DNA of 64,000 nt from contig JAQGOL010000007.1 in assembly GCA_028293625.1 (NCBI GenBank), forward strand, positions 1-64,000, written 5' to 3'. This DNA is from Chthoniobacteraceae bacterium (lineage in GTDB: Bacteria > Verrucomicrobiota > Verrucomicrobiia > Chthoniobacterales > Chthoniobacteraceae). Both the position numbers and the translations under genes were made by a program. Of the stretch, positions 36,427 to 46,065 are shown piece by piece (position 1 is the stretch's first letter; each line of letters starts with the position of its first letter). The notes beneath the pieces were generated by a model. The model saw nothing but the letters and a program-made list of their open reading frames with translations. It ran no database searches and had not been told where the DNA came from.

Positions 36427-37919
36427 GGCAAAGCCCGGTTTAAATCAGTCGCTGACGACGGGTTCCGCCCTTTGGAGGGACCATTCATCATGATCTTGCG
36501 AGTTACCTTTTTTATCGTCGGCAGAGCCTCATTTTTAGAAATGAAATAGAACCCTACACTGGCAACGAAAAGCGTTTGAAACGCGGAAACCACAAATGTT
36601 CCGAGCGCGTTTTCGAGGTCCAGGCTATAACTCAGAAAGACGACGGCAAGAACGTATCCGAGCTTGTCAGTTTCCAGACGTCGAGAGAGCGTTCCTGGAA
36701 CTGCAAAAACGAACCCTAAAAATACGCCCACGAGCACAACGCCCAACCACCCGAAGTTGGCCCATGCTTCCGCGATAGCACCGAGTCCAATTGCCGTAAT
36801 CTCAACGCTCTCGAGGGTTTGGATGCCATAGTAGATTCCAAGGGTTTCCGTTGGCAAACTCCCGCGTGGTTTATTGGGCCAAAAAAGTCGAGGCACCAGA
36901 AGCTTTGGAATTTGCAAATAGGTTTCTCCGCCTAAAAATGGACGTCTTCCCGGCGATTCGTCGACGACGAGTGAAAGCATCTGGATAAGGCTTGCCCTCT
37001 GCAAAAACGACGCTCGCTCTTCGGACTCGTGCTTTTTGTCAAAGAAATGCCGCGAGGAGGAAGCTGCCCAAAATGAATAAAGCTCAATCGGGTCAACTCC
37101 GCGTTCGCTGAAATTTGTGCCCTCTTGCCAGTAGCGCTCCCGTACCTCGCTCTTCCCCAGATGAAGAAAACTGATGAATGCCAGGCAGAGCACAGCTGAC
37201 AAGATCGGGAAGCGGTGCGCCTCCATTGTAAAGCCAAGGATTGCAATAAGTATTATGAAGGTGCCCGTTACAAGAAACCCACTCGTGAACATGAGCAAGA
37301 TCCCACTGACGACGGCTATCAAGAGGATGGCAAGTTTACCCGACGAAAGAATTTTCTTTCCGTGCGCACCGAAGAGATAAAATACTGCAATCGCCCCTGA
37401 CGAGGCTTGAAACGATCGCAGCACGTTAAAAGCCGCCCCTACATTTGGAAGAACCTGCAAAGTAATCGCAGCTGTTAGTATCCACCAGATTCCTAGCAAC
37501 GCCCAAAGAATTTCCATATGCCGCAACGCGGAAATACTTCGATTGAAAAATCGCCCTCGCGTCACAACCGAGCCAACAAGATTCTTCATTGCATACCCGA
37601 ATGCAAGTTGCGCAAAAAAAAGAAACAAACATACAGCCAATCCTGTCTGCACGCGGGTCGCCAATGGATATCTTAGGAAATCGACACTGCCCCGTATATA
37701 AGGACTCACGTAATAAAAGAAGTGAAGTGCGCAATACGCCTCGAACCCCGGGATCCCCTTCATTCCTGATGTAAGCCAGCCCAATGCCGGCCTAATACTC
37801 AGAATCCCCATCACGACGCAGATGAGTATCTCGCTCAGATCAAACGAAAATATCGGGGCATTCCTATTTGACCAGACGATCAGTATGCCTAATAGGATAA
37901 GTGGGAATTTACTCTTCAC
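36423..37919 (-). CDS. Polytopic Wzy/O-antigen-polymerase-like membrane protein
   Basis: A protein of 498 residues if started at the GTG at 37919 (VKSKFPLILLGILIVWSNRN), which overlaps the upstream gene's stop by 11 bases; an ATG 46 codons further up would run deep into that gene. About 10-12 membrane helices surround one large periplasmic loop (about residues 255-390; ERYWQEGTNFSERGVDPIEL ... PRLFWPNKPRGSLPTE). That pattern fits bacterial Wzy-like polymerases or O-antigen ligases. Sequence signatures are weak, so polymerase versus ligase cannot be decided. Confidence 0.65.
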   Translation of the reverse strand: MKSKFPLILLGILIVWSNRNAPIFSFDLSEILICVVMGILSIRPALGWLTSGMKGIPGFEAYCALHFFYYVSPYIRGSVDFLRYPLATRVQTGLAVCLFLFFAQLAFGYAMKNLVGSVVTRGRFFNRSISALRHMEILWALLGIWWILTAAITLQVLPNVGAAFNVLRSFQASSGAIAVFYLFGAHGKKILSSGKLAILLIAVVSGILLMFTSGFLVTGTFIILIAILGFTMEAHRFPILSAVLCLAFISFLHLGKSEVRERYWQEGTNFSERGVDPIELYSFWAASSSRHFFDKKHESEERASFLQRASLIQMLSLVVDESPGRRPFLGGETYLQIPKLLVPRLFWPNKPRGSLPTETLGIYYGIQTLESVEITAIGLGAIAEAWANFGWLGVVLVGVFLGFVFAVPGTLSRRLETDKLGYVLAVVFLSYSLDLENALGTFVVSAFQTLFVASVGFYFISKNEALPTIKKVTRKIMMNGPSKGRNPSSATDLNRALP

Positions 37920-39093
37920 GTGAATGTAGAATGGCTGCAACGGTGCATGACAAAGATTTTTCCGTGGAGGCAATGGAGAATAGTTCGCAAGTTCGTTGAA
38001 TGGAAAGCTGGTCCTTTGCCCAGCTCGCCATCTGAATATGGTGCAGTTCCACCGCAAACTCGTCCCAACAGTCGGCTGGAAAAACAGCTCCGTTTACTCC
38101 GGCTTCAATGAGATTTGAAGCACATCCGACTTTGTCACTAACGATGGCAGGCCGTCCGCAGGCGAGCGCTTCGTTGACAGCCAGCCCCCACGTCTCGCCA
38201 AACGCCGATGGCAGAACAAAGACATCACCCAAGCGATAGACTACCGGCATTCGACTCTGATTCTCAAACGGCAATATGAATACCCGTCCCGGCTTGGACG
38301 ACGCAAGCTGACGCACCTCATTTCCCAGATGCCCATCACCAACCATTACCAGGACTATGTTTGGGTCAGCGTTTGCAAGAATGGCACGAATCAATTCGAG
38401 AGGGCGTTTTTTGGTTTCAAACTTTCCCGCAAAAAGCACCACAAATTGCTCGGGCGCAATCCCCAAGCTCACGCGCCATGCGGCAGCCTGGGCCTCTAGT
38501 TGTTCGTGCGGGGTCGAAAACCGTTCGATGTCAATCGAGTGAGGACAGTAAAAAAGACGCGCTTCGTCTACTCCGAACGCCTCATAATAGGCCTTGTTTG
38601 CCTTGCCTACGTACAAACATGCGGCAGTCCGCTTGTAAATCGCTCCCAGCAAAAATCGCTTCAAAACCCATTTCAACCCTGACTGGCCGTCAAGCAGATG
38701 AGAATCGCCGCGAAAAATTACCGGAATTCCAGAGTGCCAACAGACCCAGAGCGCCCACAAATGCGAGGCATAAGCATATCCTGTCAGGTGAACCACATCA
38801 GGCCGCCATTCCAGTATCCGCTTTATGAGGGTCGGATTGCGCAATCCGTAGAAATGATGCGTCCCGGGATCCGCTGCGCGATTGGGCATTACTTCCAACT
38901 CATATCCTTCGGTTAGCGGAATGTCCCAGGCTACGGCTTGTTGAAACCCATGGTCTAAAGTTTCTCCCACGCCGCCATGCCAGGTAAAAAAAACCTTGAT
39001 GCAGATATCGCGGCGGGCAGCCAAACGCCGATAAAGCGGCACATAATACTGGATCGGGTGCGAAACTACAAATGCCAGTCGCTTAGCTTCCAT
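37909..39093 (-). CDS. Family 4 glycosyltransferase
   Basis: A protein of 394 residues from MEAKRLAFVVSHPIQYYVPL, 4 bases after the previous stop. Motifs: HPIQYYVPLYRRLA (acceptor domain), DVVHLTGYAYASHLWAL, VVLFAGKFETKKRPLELIRA, and the E-x7-E motif SAFGETWGLAVNEALACGRP. The HPIQYYVP opening is typical of a GT4 subgroup common in exopolysaccharide clusters. The longer upstream frame overlaps the neighbour and was rejected. Confidence 0.88.
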   Translation of the reverse strand: MEAKRLAFVVSHPIQYYVPLYRRLAARRDICIKVFFTWHGGVGETLDHGFQQAVAWDIPLTEGYELEVMPNRAADPGTHHFYGLRNPTLIKRILEWRPDVVHLTGYAYASHLWALWVCWHSGIPVIFRGDSHLLDGQSGLKWVLKRFLLGAIYKRTAACLYVGKANKAYYEAFGVDEARLFYCPHSIDIERFSTPHEQLEAQAAAWRVSLGIAPEQFVVLFAGKFETKKRPLELIRAILANADPNIVLVMVGDGHLGNEVRQLASSKPGRVFILPFENQSRMPVVYRLGDVFVLPSAFGETWGLAVNEALACGRPAIVSDKVGCASNLIEAGVNGAVFPADCWDEFAVELHHIQMASWAKDQLSIQRTCELFSIASTEKSLSCTVAAILHSREE

Positions 39094-39097
39094 ATGA

Positions 39098-40312
39098 TTA
39101 AGCCAGCATCCCAACGGCATCAGATACTTTCTGACGATAATTTGCCCACGTGCAGCCCTCTGCTTTTTTGCGGGCATTGGCCTTCATCGCTGGCAATCGA
39201 TCCCGGTGGATCGAAAAAAAACGCAGGCAGTCTATTAATTGCTCAATATCGCCCGCAGGGAAGACCCGACCAGTCGATTCATCGAGGAGATCCGGCCCAG
39301 CCGTTGCATCGGATGCAATTACCGGCAAACCACAAGCCATCGCTTCAAGTATCACCAGGCCGAACCCTTCAAAAAAAGAAGGAAACACAAAAACACCAGC
39401 TTCCTGATATCGATTTCGTAATTCTTCCGCAGAACATGGACCACAATAAGAGACGTTAAGAGGAAGGGCGGAAAGACGCTCCGGCGCCAAATGCCAGACT
39501 CCAACAAGTTCGAGCGTCGCGTCTTTTAGATCGGCTTTCACCCACGCCTGCAAAAGCTCCGGGATTCCTTTTCGTAAGGAGGCCTGTCCTGCGTAAATAA
39601 ATCGCAACGGCCTTTCCTGGCTTGCCTGTGGAGCGGGATGCCAGAATTCCGAGTCGACTCCATAAGCGGCGAGCGCAACCGGTTTATCACTAAATGAGGC
39701 AATCGTCCGCTCAACAAACCGGCTTGGCACAAGAACAAGATCCGCCAGTTCCATCTCGCGCACCTTTTGTTGCGGCCGGACAAATGCGCTTGAAGGCAGT
39801 CCGCCTGGCGGCAACCAATCTGAAGAGTTCCGGACCAACCTTGCCTGAGTCGCTTCCCAAGCTGGATAGTAACCTATTGGGAGATCGTAAATGCAGATTT
39901 TTCCAAGCGCACGTGCCTTTTCAAAGGACCACAGAGCACAGTCTTCATACGCATGAACCGCAGTGACGTTGATTCGATGAAGCTCTCTTCTCATAGTTCG
40001 CATCAACCAGTCATTGGCTTGATAAGAGAGTCGTTCACCACCAAAACGACCACCAACCATGCGCCGAATCATTCGCAGCCATTCGCCCACGCGCCCTTCA
40101 ATCAATGGGCAATCTTGTAATGGCTCAAAGTAGCGACGCTCCAATCGTCCTACCTCCGCGCGCAATCGGGGCACCAAACGTAAAATATCGAGCTCTTTTG
40201 GCGTTGGCATCCAAGGCACACAAAATGCCTCCAGGCGTCCCGATTCAAAATGAGATAAAGCGGCATGGTAAGAATTCGGATTCCCACTTGGATGGCCAAA
40301 CAGAATGCTCAT
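39098..40312 (-). CDS. Family 4 glycosyltransferase
   Basis: A protein of 404 residues from MSILFGHPSGNPNSYHAALS; an ATG 29 codons upstream would overlap the preceding gene. The donor domain shows RFIYAGQASLRKGIPELLQA, and the E-x7-E motif is FPSFFEGFGLVILEAMACGL followed by P. The ADDGTGP-like terminal region (ASDATAGPDLLDESTGRVF) is also typical. Confidence 0.87.
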   Translation of the reverse strand: MSILFGHPSGNPNSYHAALSHFESGRLEAFCVPWMPTPKELDILRLVPRLRAEVGRLERRYFEPLQDCPLIEGRVGEWLRMIRRMVGGRFGGERLSYQANDWLMRTMRRELHRINVTAVHAYEDCALWSFEKARALGKICIYDLPIGYYPAWEATQARLVRNSSDWLPPGGLPSSAFVRPQQKVREMELADLVLVPSRFVERTIASFSDKPVALAAYGVDSEFWHPAPQASQERPLRFIYAGQASLRKGIPELLQAWVKADLKDATLELVGVWHLAPERLSALPLNVSYCGPCSAEELRNRYQEAGVFVFPSFFEGFGLVILEAMACGLPVIASDATAGPDLLDESTGRVFPAGDIEQLIDCLRFFSIHRDRLPAMKANARKKAEGCTWANYRQKVSDAVGMLA

Positions 40313-40368
40313 CAAAAAGAACTTGAGAAAAAAGACGTAACTGACGATTCGGCCAATCGGGCTTAATT

Positions 40369-41682
40369 TTATATCACTAAACCAGCGTTTGAAACGCATC
40401 TATTAAATAACGCGGAGTGTTGCCGGGCCATTGCCGTAGAAAGATGTGCAGCAATGAGTTCCTTTCGGTCCGTTACCACGCCTTCCACCATTTCTGCGAC
40501 GAATTCGCTCATTATCTCCTGATTCGGAATATCTGCGTCGATCTGCGCCTCAAATTGGATAAGCTTCCCCAGGTTAGGCATCGCTTTGAAATAAGCATTA
40601 GATTGGGAACGGCTATGAAAGCTGACCAGCAACGGCTTTCCCGTCAGGGCATAAGTGAACAGTTTTGATGGCATATACGCAGGATCGTCCACACCAAGCA
40701 CCAGAAGTCCATCTGCCATCAAAATCAGTTCGAGTGCTTTAAGATAGCCTATTCTGGAAGGATGCTCTTCGACCAGATCTTCAACGCCATTTTTCCGGGC
40801 AATATCTTCAAGTACTTTGGGATCGCCAGGCTGCCACTGCCCTTGAGTTCCAAAGAGTTTGATCCTAACCCGGGAAGCAAGCTCAGGAGTGTGCAATCGA
40901 AGCGCGCCCAGTGCCTGAGTAACTGCGTCAAACGATTTTGCCATGATCGTTCCTCCCGCACCTACGTAAATTACTTCAAGGAGCAATTTACGCGATTCCA
41001 ATTCGGAGATTTTCTTTGATCTGCCAGCAGCAATAAGATCATTTTCAGCAGCCCCAAATGGAATTACAACGGCATGTTCCGCACTGAGGCAATCGAGATC
41101 ACCATAACTATCGCGTAGTTGCTCCAAATAACCTTCTGACACCGATACAATCCCGGAGGCCTTACCTACCGCAAAGTATTCAAGAGGCTTGGCCAAAGCG
41201 GAAGTTAGCCAAGATTTAATTCCAATTTGGGTTGTAACATAGTGGGTCTGCCGGCGGAACCACGGATCATGATAGTCGAGCACGTAAGGGACCCCGCACA
41301 ATGCAAGCCACAATCGGCCAAGACAGAAAAGATTAAATTGAGTTGTTGAAATATAGACAAGATCGAAACGTTTGCTTTTCAGCACCTTTAATCCCAAGCG
41401 AAACATCGGCCAAAGAACCCGCCAACCAACGGACCGCATGCTCAATTTGCGGAACAAACGATCCCCACACAATGGAACCTCATGGATAACCACCGACTTT
41501 GGTCGAAGGATTTCTGCTTCGGGCTCAATCCACTCATTGTGCTGGTAACCAAGGCAAGGTGTCAGGAGTTCGACTTCCCACCCCTCAGCAGGCAGGTCAT
41601 TCGCCAGCATCCGCACGCGATGCATGTCAGCCAATATCGTTGGCGGGAGCGCGCTGCCCACTATCAAAATTCGCCGACTCAT
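40369..41682 (-). CDS. Family 4-like glycosyltransferase
   Basis: A protein of 437 residues from MSRRILIVGSALPPTILADM. N-terminal domain: RVRMLANDLPAEGWEVELLT and PYVLDYHDPWFRRQTHY, as in WcaC/WbuB-like transferases. C-terminal domain: LLLEVIYVGAGGTIMAKSFD, and a weak donor motif (LMADGLLVLGVDDPAYMPSK) in place of the usual E-x7-E. It is related to GT4 enzymes in which the second Glu region is altered. Sugar specificity unknown. Confidence 0.78.
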   Translation of the reverse strand: MSRRILIVGSALPPTILADMHRVRMLANDLPAEGWEVELLTPCLGYQHNEWIEPEAEILRPKSVVIHEVPLCGDRLFRKLSMRSVGWRVLWPMFRLGLKVLKSKRFDLVYISTTQFNLFCLGRLWLALCGVPYVLDYHDPWFRRQTHYVTTQIGIKSWLTSALAKPLEYFAVGKASGIVSVSEGYLEQLRDSYGDLDCLSAEHAVVIPFGAAENDLIAAGRSKKISELESRKLLLEVIYVGAGGTIMAKSFDAVTQALGALRLHTPELASRVRIKLFGTQGQWQPGDPKVLEDIARKNGVEDLVEEHPSRIGYLKALELILMADGLLVLGVDDPAYMPSKLFTYALTGKPLLVSFHSRSQSNAYFKAMPNLGKLIQFEAQIDADIPNQEIMSEFVAEMVEGVVTDRKELIAAHLSTAMARQHSALFNRCVSNAGLVI

Positions 41683-41726
41683 CGCTAAACTAGTCGCTAA
41701 TGGTTTCTCCCGCGATTCGCTGTCCA

Positions 41727-41924
41727 TCAAGAGCAATAGATCGTTTCAGATCGTTGATTTAAAAATGGAAGCCGTTTGATTCGATCCAGTCGAACCACTT
41801 TGCGGTTCCATGGAGTTTCGGCATGTTGCTGCGGAAATAACCTAAAGCCATCAACGTTTAGCCATCTCGCAGGGAAGGCCAGTTTACAGCCCGGATGCAA
41901 ATGCTCAATTTTAGCACCACTCAT
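41727..41924 (-). other. Possible gene remnant
   Basis: A 65-codon frame (KIEHLHPGCKLAFPARWLNV, then DGFRLFPQQHAETP) looks protein-like but has no recognised family and a stop 7 codons upstream of its Met. It lies in an 920-base stretch (41683-42605) that otherwise holds only the acyltransferase relic, so it may be debris of another inactivated locus gene. Confidence 0.25.
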
Positions 41925-42202
41925 GACAGTGAACGCAGATTCAATTTAAATATATTGAGGAAAATCCGTGTTGGCAGATCTAATGGCGCAGTCCCAACCA
42001 CTAGGATTAAATGGCAAGTAAGATAATTTACGTAGCGAAACAGATGCATCGAGTTCAGTAAGGATAAAACAGGAGATTAATACTCCGGGTTGCGGATTCG
42101 ACTAATTTCCATCGGACAAGTCATTGAAAAGAAACACTGTAAACAGCCTCGCGACTGCCTTTATGGAAAACGAGGATTCCTTTTGCGTTTAAGCCGTCGG
42201 AA

Positions 42203-42523
42203 CTAACGAGCTAAGAGGCGCGACGGATTTTCCACCGCCAGATAAAAAACGTACCAGCCGCATAAGTTAAGAGTTACCAGCGGCGGCCATTAGATAGAGC
42301 CATCCTTATAATTCAGCCGTGACTTTGATAAGAGATCAGGCAAGACCAAATGCATGGCATAAATGGAATAACTCCATTTTCCTGCCCATTACACGAGCGG
42401 CGACGGCGCATCTGTTTGATAAAATCTAATTTCCAGCAATAGCCATTCGAAGCATATCAAACCAAAAACGGTAACGACCAAGGAAATCCGATACCCTAAA
42501 AAGTGACTAAGCATGTCGAAGCT
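42203..42523 (-). pseudogene. C-terminal relic of a second acyltransferase 3, two in-frame TAA
   Basis: Reading one frame from 42523 to a TAG at 42203 gives 106 codons. They include SHFLGYRISLVVTVFGLICF, then EWLLLEIRFYQ, then WAGKWSYSIYAMHLVLPDLL, and near the end WYVFYLAVENPSRLLAR. This is the closing region of acyltransferase 3 proteins (WAGKxSYSIYxxH followed by a last helix and a VExPSR-type end). TAA codons at 42389-42391 and 42290-42292 interrupt it, and the N-terminal seven or so helices are missing. It is a clear pseudogene. Confidence 0.7.
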
Positions 42524-42605
42524 AGTAACCACACGCTAATTCTATTTCCAGATTTCAATAATAAGCTGCAGCAACCGGCTTTGAACTGCTCACAGAAACC
42601 GATGA

Positions 42606-43376
42606 TCAGGCTCGCAAAAATATTGAGATCACATCTTGAAAACCGATTTTAGCCAGCCCGGCTTTGATCGAATCTTTCCACCATACATCCTGGGGATGGG
42701 AAAAATGCTGATATCCTTTAATAGCCAGAATCTCAAAATCCAAGTCTTTGGCCAAACGCCGCAGATGCCTTGGCTTGAAATAATTGACATGGTCGACCTT
42801 GTAATACTGCCAGCGACGTCCCTTTAATCTGGCCTCTAAACCGGCGGGGTTGGGCACTTCTATTACAATCAATGCGCCTGGATTGGCAAGTGCCTTGACT
42901 GTTTCCAACACCTTGCGCGGCTGTGGGATATGCTCCAAGACGTGATACATCGTCAGCAAATCAAATCGCTCCGCTTTTCCGGCAAGATCAGTAGTTAACG
43001 CGACGCGCCATTCAACCTGGGGGTATTGGTCTTGGAGCTGCTTGATCAGTCGCTCTTTCATGTCGATCCCGGCACTCTTGAAACCAGCTTGTTCCAATAA
43101 AATAGCGACCTCCCCTTTTCCACAGCCGATGTCCAACGCTCGTCCCGGAGGCTGCTTAAACGCCAAGATATCTTTCACCCTCCGTTTCAAATGGGGTTGG
43201 TTTGGGCAAATCGTGAAGTCACCAACCTCATCGTAGTGGTATTGCGCATCGACCGGATAACTTGCCGCTTCTGTATTGATAAAGCGGAATTCGCAAGCAG
43301 CGCATTGCAGAATTTTGTAGTCTGACCACTCCGCGAAAATACTTTGGGAGGAATCGGCACAAAGAGGGCAGTTCAT
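42606..43376 (-). CDS. SAM methyltransferase with N-terminal zinc ribbon
   Basis: A protein of 256 residues. Two CxxC pairs (Cys3/6 and Cys25/28; MNCPLCADSS, LQCAACEFRF) make a zinc ribbon. The methyltransferase domain has ALDIGCGKGEVAILLEQAGF (motif I), SAGIDMKE, and TMYHVLEHIPQPRKVLETVK. Zinc-ribbon methyltransferases of this type are typical of sugar C- or O-methylation in antibiotic and polysaccharide clusters (TylC3/NovU-like in layout). Target sugar unknown. Confidence 0.85.
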   Translation of the reverse strand: MNCPLCADSSQSIFAEWSDYKILQCAACEFRFINTEAASYPVDAQYHYDEVGDFTICPNQPHLKRRVKDILAFKQPPGRALDIGCGKGEVAILLEQAGFKSAGIDMKERLIKQLQDQYPQVEWRVALTTDLAGKAERFDLLTMYHVLEHIPQPRKVLETVKALANPGALIVIEVPNPAGLEARLKGRRWQYYKVDHVNYFKPRHLRRLAKDLDFEILAIKGYQHFSHPQDVWWKDSIKAGLAKIGFQDVISIFLRA

Positions 43377-43525
43377 AGAGTTAGGACACTACAGAAAAAA
43401 TTAAGATGGAACATCCTCGTCGCAGGCAAAGAATTTAACTCAATTAACAAATCGCATAACCGTGGACGATGGCACGGGATTGCTTCCCGCTTTGCCGATC
43501 AAGGCTGAACAACGAACGCAGTTCA

Positions 43526-44782
43526 TTACACCTGGCTATCAGCTGTGGCGCGGCCTACATCCTCGATAAACCGAGGGGCAATTTGTTCCCAGCAAAAAAA
43601 CGTTTTTGCACTTTCCAAGGCAGCTGATTTTGCCATCAAGAGCTTCGATGGCACTTCCAACAGGGAATTGAGACATGCCGCCAATTTTTCGGGTGATCCA
43701 CTTGGGAATAAGAATACTCCGTCAGGGCAGTGTGTGGCGACTTCTCGTTGCCCCGCAGTATCGCTTGCCACAACCGCAAGTCCCCCCAAAAGATAATGCA
43801 AAATCTTGTTGGTAACGGTTAGATCACGACTGCGGCAATACTTCATCTCGCCTGCAAACCCAATATCGTGCTCACTAATACGGGAAAGGAGTTCCGTTTC
43901 AGAAACCAACGCATGGACAAAAATTCGCGAACTCCACTCGTTGGGAATAATCGCTTCCAGCCATTCGCGGCCACCATTGACCAACGTGCCTCGCAAATGA
44001 ATCTCAACGTCCTTGGTAAGATAGGGAATGGCCCCGAAAAGATCCTCCAACCCCCGGCCAGGACCAATTGTCTGCGATACCCAATGGATTGATGGCCGAT
44101 TGAGAAGCTTGCGGTCTTTGATCTGTCCGTCCAAGGCAAGTCGATCCGACCATAAAAATGCGTTGTAGATCACTTTTGGCAAAGGCGCTCCGTATTCTGC
44201 ACCCAAACTCTGACTCATGGAACTTGAGGGACACGAACTATGCGAGGCGCGACGAAGAAGGAGCTGTTCCAGGCGCCGTAGCATCCGAAGCGGCCGCAGA
44301 CGCCGTGCTTCCGGAAGCAAGTCCTCTGAATACCAGTCTTCGAAATCCAATCCAACTCGGTATCCTTTGCGCAGTAGTTCTGCTCCAACCCAAAGCGATT
44401 GCTCAGTGTGAAGAATATAATAGTCGCCGGCCGCTTCGATTGCCGCACGAAGCAACTCGGGGACAAAATAGCCAAGTTGAAATCGATTTTCGATACCTGC
44501 GACTCTAAACAACTCCCGACCCAGGCGACTTCGCACCCTTTGCCACAGGGACAGAAAATAGTGCGATGTGCCACCGTGCATAGATCCGACTGACTGGAAT
44601 AGGAACCGGCTCGTTACGGCGTGATTTTTGTTGCCTGCGTTTTGGAGGCATTCATCTCCAGCGCCCAGAACCACGACTTCATAACCAGCCGAATGCAGCG
44701 CATTTGCCTCTTTAACGACACGCGGGTTTCCCGTGAGTGGCACCCCGGTAACGATAACAATCTTTCCTTTCTTAGCGCTCAT
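43526..44782 (-). CDS. Family 4 glycosyltransferase
   Basis: A protein of 418 residues. Opens KGKIVIVTGVPLTGNPRVVK (NPRV loop of a GT4 subgroup). It has VGLDFEDWYSEDLLPEARRL and a donor half with WVSQTIGPGRGLEDLFGAIP and IGFAGEMKYCRSRDLTVTNK, followed by YLLGGLAVVASDTAGQREV. The usual E-x7-E motif is replaced by a TVTNKILHYLLGG variant, as seen in related EPS transferases. It is 41 bases upstream-adjacent to the next transferase gene on the same strand. Confidence 0.82.
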   Translation of the reverse strand: MSAKKGKIVIVTGVPLTGNPRVVKEANALHSAGYEVVVLGAGDECLQNAGNKNHAVTSRFLFQSVGSMHGGTSHYFLSLWQRVRSRLGRELFRVAGIENRFQLGYFVPELLRAAIEAAGDYYILHTEQSLWVGAELLRKGYRVGLDFEDWYSEDLLPEARRLRPLRMLRRLEQLLLRRASHSSCPSSSMSQSLGAEYGAPLPKVIYNAFLWSDRLALDGQIKDRKLLNRPSIHWVSQTIGPGRGLEDLFGAIPYLTKDVEIHLRGTLVNGGREWLEAIIPNEWSSRIFVHALVSETELLSRISEHDIGFAGEMKYCRSRDLTVTNKILHYLLGGLAVVASDTAGQREVATHCPDGVFLFPSGSPEKLAACLNSLLEVPSKLLMAKSAALESAKTFFCWEQIAPRFIEDVGRATADSQV

Positions 44783-44823
44783 GGCGATGCACTTTGAGAT
44801 CCCGTCGAATGCCAGCCAGCGAG

Positions 44824-46047
44824 TTAAACAGCTTCCAGATCAATCTCCCGTCGCTGTATCGTTGCGTAAAACCGGTCGTATATACGATCTTCATTGAAGC
44901 GGTTCCCAGCCAACTGGCGACGGCCAGTTTCAGCCTTACTCATATCCCACCCTGCCAGCTGATCAATTGCATCTGCAAACATTTCCGGGGTGGGCTTTGT
45001 GATCAACGGCCCAAGATGCCCCTCTAAAGCAATCCGTGCAGTGGCCGACTCTCCAGGAACACCAAAAACAATTAATCGCCCCGCATTCAGGTAGGTAATC
45101 AGCTTGGTCGGGAGGCTGGTATTTGACTGCATCAACGCTTTAGATGCGAAACTAAGCGGCAGGAAAAGCAGATCGGCTTTCCTCAATTCGACCGAAAGAC
45201 GATCGGGCTGCGTAAATCCTGCCATCTGAACGCCAGGATGTCGGAATTGGAGATTCGGACCAAACACGGTCATCTTCCATGGACGCCCTGTCCGAGCACT
45301 CCATAAATCAAGCCCCTTGAGAAAGGAGTTACATGGCTCTTCGTCCAGATAGCTTCCAGCAAAAGCGACTTTCAAGGGTCCTTGCGTCGATACGGGGAGC
45401 AGATCCTTTGCAATATCAGCTTTGTTACAAGCTAACGTTACCACGGTATGTTGCCCAAACGTATCGCCGAGAGTCGCGAGCAACTCCTCAGAAATAGTAT
45501 CAATCGAGACGGAAGTCCGCGATATTTTCCGCAGTGCTTTCTTTATTCGGTCGATATAGTGGACGGAATGACCTACCGCCTCTGCCGTAAATACCGGATG
45601 ATCATGCACTGAGACGTGGATCGCCACTTTTGGAAGCAATCGCTGAAGGTAGGGCAAAATTGGCGCAATCGGATAGTCACACAAAAACCAAATATGACTG
45701 ACATTGAATTTCTTAGCAGACGACGCGATTCGCAGTGCTCCGTTATAGCTCCAAATAGTTGACTCAAACCAATCCCAAAATCCGCGCAGTCCAAGTCGGG
45801 TCGCACCTAAGCGTCGCAAGGGCAACGACCCAATCCACTGACTCCTAAACGGCTCTTCAAGAGGAGCGGCAGGTTTCGCCAGGCTAAACCAGCGAAGCTG
45901 ATTTGGCCCAAGCTTGCGTGCAAGGAATCTGACAATATCGCCACCTCCGGTGCGTTTGTCAGGTTCAAATCCTGTTACTAATAAAATAGAGGGAGGAAAG
46001 ACACCAAGGGGTTCCACACTATGCAATATCGACACGTTATCTTTCAA
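44824..46047 (-). CDS. Glycosyltransferase (GT4-like, divergent)
   Basis: A protein of 407 residues. N-terminal Rossmann start SILLVTGFEPDKRTGGGDIV with a Gly-rich loop; middle AIHVSVHDHPVFTAEAVGHS; C-terminal KVAFAGSYLDEEPCNSFLKG, KADLLFLPLSFASKALMQSN and LPTKLITYLNAGRLIVFGVP. The fold reads as GT-B with a donor site in LPTKLITYLNAG. It is likely a transferase of the locus, but family assignment is less sure than for the other GT4s. Confidence 0.72.
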   Translation of the reverse strand: MKDNVSILHSVEPLGVFPPSILLVTGFEPDKRTGGGDIVRFLARKLGPNQLRWFSLAKPAAPLEEPFRSQWIGSLPLRRLGATRLGLRGFWDWFESTIWSYNGALRIASSAKKFNVSHIWFLCDYPIAPILPYLQRLLPKVAIHVSVHDHPVFTAEAVGHSVHYIDRIKKALRKISRTSVSIDTISEELLATLGDTFGQHTVVTLACNKADIAKDLLPVSTQGPLKVAFAGSYLDEEPCNSFLKGLDLWSARTGRPWKMTVFGPNLQFRHPGVQMAGFTQPDRLSVELRKADLLFLPLSFASKALMQSNTSLPTKLITYLNAGRLIVFGVPGESATARIALEGHLGPLITKPTPEMFADAIDQLAGWDMSKAETGRRQLAGNRFNEDRIYDRFYATIQRREIDLEAV

Positions 46048-46065
46048 ATGAAGTCAATCTGAATT

